A stretch of 33,600 nucleotides of DNA, from positions 1 to 33,600 of the forward strand of contig JASBSN010000117.1 of the NCBI GenBank assembly GCA_030148915.1, read 5' to 3'. Of this stretch, positions 1 to 9,352 are shown piece after piece. Each line of letters starts with the position of its first letter. Position 1 is the stretch's first letter. The translations under genes were made by a program, and so were the position numbers. The notes beneath the pieces were generated by a model. The model was not told the origin of the DNA, did no database searches, and was given only the letters and a program-made list of their open reading frames with translations. Origin of the DNA: Thiogranum sp. Lineage in GTDB: Bacteria; Pseudomonadota; Gammaproteobacteria; DSM-19610.

Positions 1-1409
<1,409 letters not shown>

Positions 1410-1449
1410 TCTGCCGACGCCGCCAAGGCGTAACGGCGAGGGGTGTAAA

Positions 1450-2325
1450 ATGAACCTGCCGCTCGGCGCGAGGCTGTTGTTGGTAGTCACGCTGTTTAAC
1501 GGCCTCGGCGCCTGCAGCATGGGGCAGATGGTGGCGCGCACTTCTGAATCGATCATGGACGGTAACATCGAGGCGATGAATCGCGAAACCGACCTGGCGC
1601 TGGCCGCCGGCGCAATACCGGCGAACATCAAGCTCATCGAGGGGCTGATAAGAGAAGATCCGCGCAACGTCACCCTACTGGTCAATGCCGCCCAGGCTTT
1701 CTACGGCTACGCGTTCGGCTTTGTCGAACCGCAAGATCCCGAACGCGCCGATGCCTTGTATGCCCGCGGGGTGCAGTACGGCGTTCGCGCCTTGCGCGCG
1801 CTGGGCCTGAGCCTGGAGCTGTCGCGCGCCGGGCCCGATGCGCTCGACCGGGCGCTCGGCGGGCTGGGTAAATCAGCCGTGCCGGCCCTGTTCTGGACCG
1901 CCTCTAACTGGGCCAAACAGATCGATCTCGCGCGCACCGATCCGGCGCTCATCGCTCAACTGGGCAGCGCCGAACGCCTGATGAACCGCGTGCGCGAACT
2001 CAAGGCGGATTTCTACTACGGTGGCGTCGACCTGTTTTACGGCGTCTATTATGGCGGCCGGGCGCCGATGCTCGGTGGCGATTACAGCAAATCGGAACAG
2101 GCCTTTGCCGCCGCGCGGGCGGTTACCGGAGGGCGGTTGCTGATTGTCGACGTACTGCAGGCCGAGTATCTCGAGCGACAGCGCCTGGATGCGCAAGCGT
2201 TTGCGCGTCTACTCACACGCGTCCTGGATACACCCCTGGGATATTTCCCGGAAATGGCACTGGCCAATCAGATCGCCCGTCAACGCGCCCGGCGTCTGCT
2301 CGACAAACAGAACGACTGGTTCTGA
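1450..2325 (+). CDS. TatT-type TRAP-associated lipoprotein
   Basis: A 291-aa protein with an N-terminal lipoprotein signal whose lipobox 'LGAC' places the lipidated Cys at about residue 22. The mature part is helical ('MDGNIEAMNRETDLALAAGAIPANIKL', 'LLVNAAQAFYGYAFGF', repeated later), matching the TatT family: TPR-like, membrane-anchored proteins encoded with TRAP transporters and first described in Treponema pallidum, where TatT forms trimers that engage the substrate-binding protein. The gene sits directly upstream of dctP, dctQ and dctM (14 bp before dctP), which supports that role in periplasmic ligand delivery. The substrate cannot be read from sequence. It starts at an ATG 40 bp after dapE. 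Confidence 0.85.
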   Translation: MNLPLGARLLLVVTLFNGLGACSMGQMVARTSESIMDGNIEAMNRETDLALAAGAIPANIKLIEGLIREDPRNVTLLVNAAQAFYGYAFGFVEPQDPERADALYARGVQYGVRALRALGLSLELSRAGPDALDRALGGLGKSAVPALFWTASNWAKQIDLARTDPALIAQLGSAERLMNRVRELKADFYYGGVDLFYGVYYGGRAPMLGGDYSKSEQAFAAARAVTGGRLLIVDVLQAEYLERQRLDAQAFARLLTRVLDTPLGYFPEMALANQIARQRARRLLDKQNDWF

Positions 2326-2338
2326 AGGAACCCCGCCC

Positions 2339-3379
2339 ATGCCGATAGCTCCATTGCGCCGCTTTGCTCTTCTGCTGAGCCTCCTGCTGGTCTGCGCCGG
2401 CGTCCAGGCGGCCTCGGAGTATCGCCTCAAGTTCGCCACCCTGGCACCGGCCGGTTCGACCTGGATGCTGTTGTTGCAGGACTGGGACAGCGCCTTGCGG
2501 GAAAAAAGTGCGGGGCGCATCGGTTTCAAGTTCTACCCCGGCGGCGTTCAGGGAGACGAGCCCGAAGTGCTGAAGAAAATGCGCTTTAACCAGTTGCAGG
2601 GAGGCGCTTTCACCGGTTATGGCATCGGCCGCATGTATTCGCCCTCGCGGGTCATGGAACTGCCATTTCTGTTTCGCGACAGCGCCGAGATCGACTTTGT
2701 TCGCGCTCAGCTCGATCAGCGCTTCCGCGAGGGCTTTGCCGCCAACGGTTACCAGTTGCTTGGCTGGATGGAGGTGGGCTTTGTGCACATGTTCTCCCGT
2801 GAACCGTTGCGTTCGCTGCAGGACATGAAGTCGCGGCGGGTCTGGTTGTGGCAGGGCGACCCGCTGGGTCAGGCGTTTTTTGACGCCAGTGGCATTTCCC
2901 CGGTCCCCCTGTCGATTGTCGACGTGTATACCAGCCTGTCCACGGGTCTGATCGATACGGTCTATGCGCCGCCCTTGGGAGCCATCGCCCTGCAGTGGTT
3001 TACCCGCACCCCCTATGTCAGCAGTGTGCCCTTGACCAACGGCATGGGCGCGCTGGTGGTGAGCAAAAAATACTTTGATAAACTGCCTGCTGATCTGCAG
3101 AAGCTGTTGCAGGAGACCGGGCGCACGACCGGGGAAAAACTGATCGCCGCCACCCGCGTCGATAACCGCAAGAGCATCGACACGCTGAAAGAATACGGAC
3201 TGAAATTCATCACGCCCGACGCCAGTATGAACGACGCGGCATTGCACGGGCTGCGCGACCGTGCCGCCGCGCAACTGGTCAAAAGCGGTTATATCCCCGC
3301 GGCGCTCTTCGCGCGGGTGCGCGAGCTGCTGCAACAGTATCGCGCCGCCCATCATAGCGCCGATCCGCGGCAACCCTGA
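2339..3379 (+). CDS. dctP: TRAP transporter substrate-binding protein DctP
   Basis: A 346-aa periplasmic solute receptor of the DctP family. A Sec signal peptide is visible ('RRFALLLSLLLVCAGVQA', cleavage around residue 25), followed by the typical mature start 'YRLKFATLAPAGSTW'. Other family hallmarks are 'FYPGGVQGDEPEVLKKMR', 'LPFLFRD', 'DMKSRRVW' and 'IDTVYAPPLGAIALQWF'. The ATG at 2339 was chosen because it gives the intact signal peptide; the frame is open further upstream only as a shadow of the preceding gene. It works with DctQ and DctM to import a substrate, generally an organic acid in this family, at the expense of a sodium or proton gradient. The pairing with a TatT lipoprotein suggests the TatP subgroup. 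Confidence 0.92.
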   Translation: MPIAPLRRFALLLSLLLVCAGVQAASEYRLKFATLAPAGSTWMLLLQDWDSALREKSAGRIGFKFYPGGVQGDEPEVLKKMRFNQLQGGAFTGYGIGRMYSPSRVMELPFLFRDSAEIDFVRAQLDQRFREGFAANGYQLLGWMEVGFVHMFSREPLRSLQDMKSRRVWLWQGDPLGQAFFDASGISPVPLSIVDVYTSLSTGLIDTVYAPPLGAIALQWFTRTPYVSSVPLTNGMGALVVSKKYFDKLPADLQKLLQETGRTTGEKLIAATRVDNRKSIDTLKEYGLKFITPDASMNDAALHGLRDRAAAQLVKSGYIPAALFARVRELLQQYRAAHHSADPRQP

Positions 3380-3396
3380 CGCCCGCAGCGCCCGCC

Positions 3397-3882
3397 GTGC
3401 CCCTGCTGCGAACACTACGCGCGACGCTGGTACAATTGGAAACCTGGCTGGCTGCGGCCAGCCTGTTGTTGCTCCTGCTGCTGGCGCTGGTGCAAATCGT
3501 GGCGCGAAACCTGTTTGATACCGGTTTCGCCGCTGCCGACACCCTGAGCCGCTACCTGGTGTTGTATGTCACTTTTTTCGGCGCGGCCTTGGCCATCGAA
3601 TACGACCGGCATATCCGCATCGACATCTGCAGCCAACTGCTCGGAGCCGCGGCGCGCGCGCGGCTCTACCGCCCGCTACAGGCACTGGCGGCGCTGGTGT
3701 GCCTGCTGCTTGCCGCGGCGGCGGTGCGCTACTGGCGTGATGCCTGGCAGTACGCGCCGGATCATGAACGCTGGCTGGTGCTGGTAGCAGGGGTGATCCC
3801 GCTGGGTTTCGCCCTACTGTGCCTGCACTATCTGCTGGGCACCCTGCTCGGCCCCGACCGCGACCAGCCAACATGCTCGTAG
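3397..3882 (+). CDS. dctQ: TRAP transporter small membrane subunit DctQ
   Basis: A 161-aa integral membrane protein with four predicted helices (about residues 18-38, 50-68, 91-112 and 126-147). It has the DctQ-family 'VARNLF' motif after helix 1 and 'AIEYDRHIRIDI' after helix 2. It is the small membrane subunit that couples DctM to the receptor. The start is GTG at 3397, 17 bp after dctP; no in-frame ATG near that point retains helix 1. Its stop lies inside the start of dctM, so the two are probably translationally coupled. Confidence 0.88.
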   Translation: MPLLRTLRATLVQLETWLAAASLLLLLLLALVQIVARNLFDTGFAAADTLSRYLVLYVTFFGAALAIEYDRHIRIDICSQLLGAAARARLYRPLQALAALVCLLLAAAAVRYWRDAWQYAPDHERWLVLVAGVIPLGFALLCLHYLLGTLLGPDRDQPTCS

Positions 3883-5129
3883 GTGTGCTACTGCTGGTGG
3901 CGCTGGCGCTGATCGGGCTGCCGCTGTTTATCGTACTCGGCGGCGGCAGCTTGCTCTACGCCCAACACAGCGGCCTGGACTCGGCCCTGTTGATCATTGA
4001 ACTCAACCGGCTGGCGACCTCCCCCAATCTGACTACCATACCGTTGTTCACCTTTGCCGGTGTGGTCCTGGCCGCAGGCGGCGCGCCACAACGGCTGATC
4101 CGTCTGTTCAATGCCCTGCTCGGCTGGCTGCCGGGCGGACTGGCCGTGGTGGCCATCGCCGCCTGTGCTTTTTTTACTTCGTTTTCCGGCGCCTCGGGAG
4201 TCACCATACTGGCGCTCGGCGGCCTGCTGTATCCGGTATTGACTAAAGTCGGTTATCCACAGCCGTTCAACCTCGGCCTGCTGACGACCTCTGGATCGCT
4301 CGGCCTGCTCTTCCCGCCCAGCCTGGCGATTCTGCTCTACGGGATCGTTTCGGGCGTGAATATCGACGAGCTGTTCGTGGCCGGTATCCTGCCCGGCTTG
4401 CTGCTGATGCTGATGCTGGGCGGCTATGCGGCGATGACCGGCCGGCGCTTTGCGGTCGGTCACCACGCCTTCGCCTGGCGGGTGGCGCTACGCGCCGTGC
4501 GCTCGGCCTTCGGCGATATACTCCTGCCGGCGCTGATTGTGATCGGCATTTTCGGTGGCTTCGTCACGGTCAGTGAAGCGGCCGCCTGTACGGCGCTGTA
4601 TGTGCTGGTGCTGGAAAGCTGGGTGCACAGGGCGATCGATCTGCGACAACAGCTGATCACGCTCCTGGCCGACACCGCGGTCCTGGTCGGCAGCATCCTC
4701 ATTATTCTTGGCGTGGCGATGGGTCTGACCAATCTGCTGGTGGATGCACAGCTGCCCATGCGCTTGCTCGACTGGATGCAAGGAAGTATCGATAGCCCTT
4801 TGAAATTTCTTATTTTACTTAATATATTTTTACTGGCAGTAGGGGCCATGATGGATATTTTTTCGGCCACGGTGGTGATCGTGCCATTACTGTTGCCGTT
4901 GGCTCAGCGTTTCGGCATCGATCCGGTTCACCTGGGGATTATTTTTCTTGCCAACCTCGAAATCGGCTATTCCACGCCACCGGTGGGTATCAACCTGTTC
5001 ATCGCCAGCCAGCGCTTCGAACAACCGGTTCTGCGCCTGTTCCGCGCCACCTTGCCCTTTCTGGCGCTGATGCTGATCTGGCTGATGCTGGTCACCTATC
5101 TTCCGGTACTTTCTCTATGGTGGCGGTAA
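3873..5129 (+). CDS. dctM: TRAP transporter large permease subunit DctM
   Basis: A 418-aa, strongly hydrophobic protein with about a dozen membrane segments, the ion-coupled transport channel of a TRAP importer. Family features include 'GLPLFIVLGGGSLL', 'ATSPNLTTIPLFTFAGVVLA', 'FFTSFSGASGVTILALGG', 'LFPPSLAILLYG' and 'LEIGYSTPPVGINLFIA', the last being a strong DctM signature. The ATG at 3873 overlaps the dctQ stop by 10 bp. A longer reading from 3819 adds a Pro/Arg-rich, non-hydrophobic leader and was rejected. This is the last gene of the four-gene transporter operon. The following 87 bp contain an AT-rich stretch at about 5130-5160 but no convincing hairpin-plus-T terminator. Confidence 0.93.
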   Translation: MLVGVLLLVALALIGLPLFIVLGGGSLLYAQHSGLDSALLIIELNRLATSPNLTTIPLFTFAGVVLAAGGAPQRLIRLFNALLGWLPGGLAVVAIAACAFFTSFSGASGVTILALGGLLYPVLTKVGYPQPFNLGLLTTSGSLGLLFPPSLAILLYGIVSGVNIDELFVAGILPGLLLMLMLGGYAAMTGRRFAVGHHAFAWRVALRAVRSAFGDILLPALIVIGIFGGFVTVSEAAACTALYVLVLESWVHRAIDLRQQLITLLADTAVLVGSILIILGVAMGLTNLLVDAQLPMRLLDWMQGSIDSPLKFLILLNIFLLAVGAMMDIFSATVVIVPLLLPLAQRFGIDPVHLGIIFLANLEIGYSTPPVGINLFIASQRFEQPVLRLFRATLPFLALMLIWLMLVTYLPVLSLWWR

Positions 5130-5216
5130 CCACTCAATTAACTTAATAAAAAAAGAAAACTACCGCTACTGTGACTACGCTCTGTGCAAGTGGGATTGTA
5201 GTATTCTGAATGGATC

Positions 5217-6377
5217 ATGAACGAAACCGCGTTTTTCCTCCTCGCCGGCCTCTCGCTGTACGCTGGCGGCCATCATCTGTACCTGGGCCGCAGACACCGC
5301 GGTGTCTCCTGGGCGTACCTGCGCATGGGCGGGCTGTACGGGCTGTTGGCCGGTTTCGCGGTCAGTCTGGCCTTGGCCGTTCAGTCCAACCCGTCGACGC
5401 CTCTGCGGTGGTCCGCAGGCACGCTGGCCATAGGCTTCGAAAGTTTTCTGTGGATCGGAGTGCTTTGGCATGTCACGCTGCTCGCTACCCTGAAAAGATT
5501 CCTGCTGCTTGATCTGTTGACCGCGGCGTGGCTGTTTTTCTTTTTAGCTCGCCTCACCGGCCATTCGCCTGGGCCAACGCGCGCGCTGGACCTGTTCCCG
5601 TCTAACAGCTCGGCCTGGACGAGTGTCGAGCTGCTCGCTGCGGCATCATTGGTGTGGTGCGGTTACGCCGGCTACCGGCTCTACCGTCAGGCTCAGCCAG
5701 GCCTCGGCTTGGCGACGCTGAGCGGCGCTGTGCTGCTCGGGCTGGTGACACTGTACGATCACCTAGTCGGCTGGCATACGGTCGAGGGCCCCTACCTGGC
5801 GCCGTTCGGCTTTGCACTGTTTCTGCTGCCGATCAGTCTCTATCCGCTCTGGCTGACCTGGCGCCGGGCGCGGCGTGTGAAGGCGACGCCGGTCGTCTAC
5901 AGTCTGAGTTATTCGCCGGACCAGGCCTGGTTCCACACCGATGTGGCGCAGTTGCAGACGCCCGTAGCCAAAACGCCGGCGACTGAGATCGAGGCGGCGC
6001 GCAACGGTAGGCCTCCCATCACCGTGACGCACGAGGGGGAGGCTGCCCCGCCCCCCGCCGCGGCGCGCGAGCGAGAAGTCCCCCGGCGCACCGCTTCCGC
6101 GGCGTCGCTCGTCGGCGTCGCCCACAATGAGCCCGTTGCGGCCGAACAGCCATTACCGGTGGACGCCGGCACGGTCAATACCATCACCGACAGCCTCATC
6201 GACATTGCGGTTTATGCCACCATGGCTTTGAACCGCTTCAAGCGCGGCGACGCCGACCCGCAAACCCTGGAGTCATTGTGTCGAAAAATCCGCACCCAGG
6301 CGATCAAGACCCGCAGGTTGACCCATCAGCTACTGCCCGAACAACAGCACGACGATACCAGTCGAGAAGATCGCTAA
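5217..6377 (+). CDS. Seven-helix membrane protein with degenerate histidine-kinase-like tail
   Basis: A 386-aa protein with seven hydrophobic helices in the first ~225 residues ('FFLLAGLSLYAGGHHLYLG' through 'FALFLLPISLYPLWLTW'), a Pro/Ala-rich low-complexity linker at about residues 230-320, and a helical C-terminus ('IDIAVYATMALNRFKRGDAD', then 'IRTQAIKTRRLTHQLL'). That tail resembles the dimerisation domain of a subgroup of sensor kinases (typical pattern 'QPLxAIxxYAxxxLRRLexGdxD ... RIxxQAxRA'), but the 'HELxQP' phospho-acceptor box is replaced by 'NTITDSLIDIA' and no ATP-binding domain follows. It may be a kinase-derived sensor without catalytic activity or an ancestral truncation. The real function is unknown. 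The ATG start has only a weak ribosome-binding site. The downstream gene is convergent. Confidence 0.75.
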   Translation: MNETAFFLLAGLSLYAGGHHLYLGRRHRGVSWAYLRMGGLYGLLAGFAVSLALAVQSNPSTPLRWSAGTLAIGFESFLWIGVLWHVTLLATLKRFLLLDLLTAAWLFFFLARLTGHSPGPTRALDLFPSNSSAWTSVELLAAASLVWCGYAGYRLYRQAQPGLGLATLSGAVLLGLVTLYDHLVGWHTVEGPYLAPFGFALFLLPISLYPLWLTWRRARRVKATPVVYSLSYSPDQAWFHTDVAQLQTPVAKTPATEIEAARNGRPPITVTHEGEAAPPPAAAREREVPRRTASAASLVGVAHNEPVAAEQPLPVDAGTVNTITDSLIDIAVYATMALNRFKRGDADPQTLESLCRKIRTQAIKTRRLTHQLLPEQQHDDTSREDR

Positions 6378-6421
6378 ACAGTCGCCTGGCGAGGCGGCGC
6401 AGCACGCCCGCCGATGGCGGG

Positions 6422-6913
6422 CTAACAGGTGGCCGGACAACCGCGCAATTCATTCATCGCGGCGTCGATGGCTTTGGCGACTTGTGTTTCGAGCTCTTCG
6501 GCCAGAGTTTGCGCATTACTGCCCGCGGCGATGGTACCCGGTCGTAGAAACAGCACCCGCGTATGCCCACTTTTCTCCACCAGGGTAATATGCAGCGGAC
6601 ACAACGCGAGCATATCGGGGTCGGCGTTGCTCATCTGATTGGCATACCAGCCGTTGCAAAACACCATAGCGCGTATCCCTTCCAGTTTATTGCGGTTGTA
6701 GTCATCACCCCAGCGCTCGGCGAAGCGCTCGAGATTAGCCTGGATATCGGGTTCAAAGACGACGAAAAACCGCTCCTGTTGCAAATGTTTGGAAATGACC
6801 GGATAGGCGCGCTCCAGCGGCTGATCGGTGGACCAGACGCGAACATTGGCGTTACCGGCCAACCCCTGCCCGAACCACAATAAACTCACCAGCATCAGTG
6901 CCATGCGTTTCAT
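6422..6913 (-). CDS. DUF302-domain exported protein
   Basis: A 163-aa protein with an N-terminal signal peptide ('MALMLVSLLWFGQGLAG', cleavage after about residue 20), so likely periplasmic. The mature region has the DUF302 arrangement: 'AYPVISKHLQQERFFVVFE', then 'MVFCNGWYANQMSNADPDML', 'CPLHITLVEKSG' and 'VLFLRPG'. DUF302 proteins are small alpha/beta proteins of unknown function, frequent in sulfur-oxidising bacteria. The ATG at 6913 is preceded by AGGAG at good spacing and gives the signal peptide; the open frame extends upstream to 7108 only as a shadow of trhP. Cysteines at the very C-terminus ('CPATC') could form a disulfide or bind metal (inference). It lies downstream of trhP on the same strand. 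Confidence 0.82.
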   Translation of the reverse strand: MKRMALMLVSLLWFGQGLAGNANVRVWSTDQPLERAYPVISKHLQQERFFVVFEPDIQANLERFAERWGDDYNRNKLEGIRAMVFCNGWYANQMSNADPDMLALCPLHITLVEKSGHTRVLFLRPGTIAAGSNAQTLAEELETQVAKAIDAAMNELRGCPATC

Positions 6914-6989
6914 CAGCGTTCTCCTGTTATGCCCATCCCGTGCACCGAGCCGGCGCAAAGGGTTGTATCGCGCAATACCTTTGGGGTGA

Positions 6990-8261
6990 TCAAAGAGTGA
7001 CCGCCAGCAGCGCCATGGTGCAGTCGGCGGCCTCGAGCGGAATCTGGACCCGATGACCGCTCCCGGGCGCCACCGCTGTGGCCTGGCCGTGTATATCGCG
7101 CAGGTCATCGAGCCGGAAGAGGCGATTTCCGCCAGGGGAGATCAGTTCCAGCTGATCGCCGAGGGCAAAACGATTTTTGACCTCCACTTGCGCCAGACCG
7201 GTGGCCGGGTCGTAACCGATCAATTCGCCGACGAAACGCTGCTGGACGCTGTCGGAATGATTCTGCAGATAGTTCTGCGTATCGCCGTCATGATGGCGTT
7301 GGAAGAAACCGTCGGTGTAACCGCGGCTGGCGAGATTTTCCAGTTTACCGAGCAGACCGGCATCGAAAGCGCGCCCGCCAACCGCATCATCGATCGCCTG
7401 GCGATAAACCTGTGAGGTGCGCGCGGTGTAATAGTGCGACTTGGTGCGTCCCTCGATCTTCAGGCTGTCGATGCCCATCGCCACCAGGCGGCCGACGTGC
7501 TCGACGGCGCGCAGATCTTTGGAGTTCATGATATAGGTGCCGTGCTCGTCCTCCTCGATGGCCATTGGCTCACCGGGGCGATCGGCTTGTTCGATCAGCG
7601 CAGTCTTGGCCGGGCGCAGATCGCCGCTGATATCCTCTTCGCCGGGCTGCACCTTGTAGTCCCAGCGGCAGGCGTTGGTGCAGGTGCCCTGATTGGCGTC
7701 GCGGTGATTAAAGTAACCCGACAGCAGGCAGCGCCCGGAATAAGCAATACACAAAGCGCCGTGAACGAACACCTCCAGCTCCATGTCCGGGCACTCCTGA
7801 CGGATTTCCTCCACCTGATCGAGCGACAGCTCACGCGACAGAATGATGCGTTTGATACCCACCTGTTGCCAGAATTTGACGCTGGCGTAATTCATGGTGT
7901 TGGCCTGTACCGACAAGTGAATCGGCATCTCCGGCCAGCGCTCTCGCACCAGCATGATCAGTCCCGGATCGGCCATGATCAGAGCGTCCGGGCGCAACTC
8001 GATCATCGGCGCCATGTCGCCAAGAAAGGTTTTGATCTTACTGTTGTGCGGAAGCACATTGGTGGCCATGAAAAAAGCCTTGCCGCGGGCGTGCACATAC
8101 TCGATACCGGCGGCCAGATTCTCGATGCGATTGAAGTCATTGTTGCGCACCCGCAGACTGTAGCGCGGCATGCCGGCATAGACGGCATCGGCGCCGTAGG
8201 CGATAGCGTAGCGCAGATTGCGCAGAGTACCGGCCGGGGCCAGCAGTTCAGGGGCTTTCAT
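6990..8261 (-). CDS. trhP: tRNA 5-hydroxyuridine-forming U32 peptidase-family protein TrhP (YegQ)
   Basis: A 423-aa member of the U32 family. Hallmarks are 'ELLAPAGTLRNLRYAIAYGADAVYAG' near the N-terminus, 'LSVQANTMNYASVKFWQQ', 'ELEVFVHGALCIAYSGRCLLSGYFNHRDANQG', followed by 'CTNACRW' with the conserved cysteines expected to hold an iron-sulfur cluster, and 'SLKIEGRTKSHYY'. In E. coli TrhP (formerly YegQ) is needed for prephenate-dependent hydroxylation of wobble uridine 34 in tRNA; protease activity is not established for this branch. The length is slightly shorter than the E. coli protein. The ATG at 8261 gives the canonical 'MKAPELLAPAG' start. About 120 bp with no evident gene separate it from the upstream gene. 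Confidence 0.92.
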   Translation of the reverse strand: MKAPELLAPAGTLRNLRYAIAYGADAVYAGMPRYSLRVRNNDFNRIENLAAGIEYVHARGKAFFMATNVLPHNSKIKTFLGDMAPMIELRPDALIMADPGLIMLVRERWPEMPIHLSVQANTMNYASVKFWQQVGIKRIILSRELSLDQVEEIRQECPDMELEVFVHGALCIAYSGRCLLSGYFNHRDANQGTCTNACRWDYKVQPGEEDISGDLRPAKTALIEQADRPGEPMAIEEDEHGTYIMNSKDLRAVEHVGRLVAMGIDSLKIEGRTKSHYYTARTSQVYRQAIDDAVGGRAFDAGLLGKLENLASRGYTDGFFQRHHDGDTQNYLQNHSDSVQQRFVGELIGYDPATGLAQVEVKNRFALGDQLELISPGGNRLFRLDDLRDIHGQATAVAPGSGHRVQIPLEAADCTMALLAVTL

Positions 8262-8385
8262 GGGCGCTTGTCCACAGGATTACAGAGGATTCGTTACGGC
8301 TGTCTGTCGTCGCGCGCACCATAAACCCGGTGGCGGCGCGGGGCAAGGGGAAAAGCCGTCGGCTTGGCGGGGTAGCCGGGGGTAT

Positions 8386-8652
8386 TCAGCCACGCCTGAG
8401 TGCCTCGTCCATGGCCTGCAGCGCGGTCTCCCAGTCCGCTCCCTGGTTACCGTGTTCGGCCATCAGTTCCATCAAACCATAAGCCAGCCGACGGTGCTCG
8501 GGGGCCAGATCTCGCAGCTTGCGCAACAGGTACATGTAACCACCCTTGTCCATGCGCAAGGTACTGACCAGGGCATAGAGGCTAAGACTGGTAGCGTCGT
8601 GAGGGCGCGCCGTAATCAACTCGGTGACTTGTTGAAGAACGTCGTTGGACAT
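8386..8652 (-). CDS. Small helical protein of unknown function, co-operonic with tsaB
   Basis: An 88-aa, apparently all-helical soluble protein ('VLQQVTELITARPHD', 'MYLLRKLRDLAPEHRRLAYGLMELMAEHG', 'WETALQAMDEAL'). Not recognised. The start is an ATG one base after the TAA stop of tsaB and has a GGAG ribosome-binding site inside the tsaB end, so it is almost certainly the last gene of the yoaA-tsaB operon. No signal peptide, membrane segment or cysteine is present. The helical-hairpin pattern is weakly TPR-like (inference). Confidence 0.72.
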   Translation of the reverse strand: MSNDVLQQVTELITARPHDATSLSLYALVSTLRMDKGGYMYLLRKLRDLAPEHRRLAYGLMELMAEHGNQGADWETALQAMDEALRRG

Positions 8653-8653
8653 C

Positions 8654-9352
8654 TTAACTCTCCGATCGGCTTTTCACGGCGACGTTATTGCGTAAGTAGA
8701 CCGGCGCGGCCTGTTCGGCCGGCACGCCGGCGCCGTGTGACCACAGGGCGCGGGCGAGTCGCGCCACATCGGCGGCGTGCGGACGGGCCTGCTCGAAACT
8801 ACCGACGGGCGCGCGGGGCAGTTGGGCGCGCATCGCCTCGGCGTAGTTGCGCCAGGCGTCGCCGGCAATGCAGTACTCGGCCCTTGAGTGCGCAGGGATG
8901 GCTTCCGGTGCGCACACTTGTTCCTCGTCAAGCGCGCTTACCAAGGCGTTCTCAGTCACGCTGAAAGCGCCGAAATATACCTCTCCCATGCGTGCATCCA
9001 AGGCGGCGAGAACAGTCGGTGCGTTACACCCCGGCAGGCAACCCTGCGCCAGGGCGGCCAGCGTGGACACCGGGAGCACCGGCAGCTGCGCACCGAAGGC
9101 GATACCCTGAGCCATGCCGGCGGCGATGCGCAGGCCGGTAAACGAACCCGGTCCGCGGCCGAACGCCACCGCGTCCAACTGCGTAGCCCGCAGGCCCGCC
9201 TCGGCCATCAGGCTGTCGATGAATACCAACAGCAGCGCCGCGTGTCGACGCGGCGCGATTTCGAATCGCTCGCGGATGTCGCCGCCGATGCACAAGGCGG
9301 CCGAACAGGCGTCAGTGGCCGTCTCCAGGGCCAGGATACGTGGCTCATTCAT
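8654..9352 (-). CDS. tsaB: tRNA threonylcarbamoyladenosine biosynthesis protein TsaB
   Basis: A 232-aa ASKHA-fold protein, the TsaD partner needed for t6A37 modification of ANN-decoding tRNAs. Typical sequence is 'ILALETATDACSAAL' at the N-terminus, 'RHAALLLVFIDSLMAEAG', 'FGRGPGSFTGLRIAAGMAQG' and 'VSTLAALAQG'. Its ATG overlaps the TGA of the upstream helicase gene (ATGA), a sign of translational coupling. The yoaA-tsaB gene pair is a familiar gammaproteobacterial arrangement. tsaD, tsaC and tsaE are not in this window. Confidence 0.94.
   Translation of the reverse strand: MNEPRILALETATDACSAALCIGGDIRERFEIAPRRHAALLLVFIDSLMAEAGLRATQLDAVAFGRGPGSFTGLRIAAGMAQGIAFGAQLPVLPVSTLAALAQGCLPGCNAPTVLAALDARMGEVYFGAFSVTENALVSALDEEQVCAPEAIPAHSRAEYCIAGDAWRNYAEAMRAQLPRAPVGSFEQARPHAADVARLARALWSHGAGVPAEQAAPVYLRNNVAVKSRSES

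Noticed and set aside
2213-3415. Long minus-strand open frame opposite dctP
   Set aside because: Antisense to an unmistakable TRAP receptor gene; composition is that of a shadow frame.
6406-6422. GCCCGCC-gat-GGCGGGC hairpin as a terminator between convergent genes
   Set aside because: Perfect stem but 3-base loop, overlaps the stop region of the DUF302 gene and has no T run on either strand.
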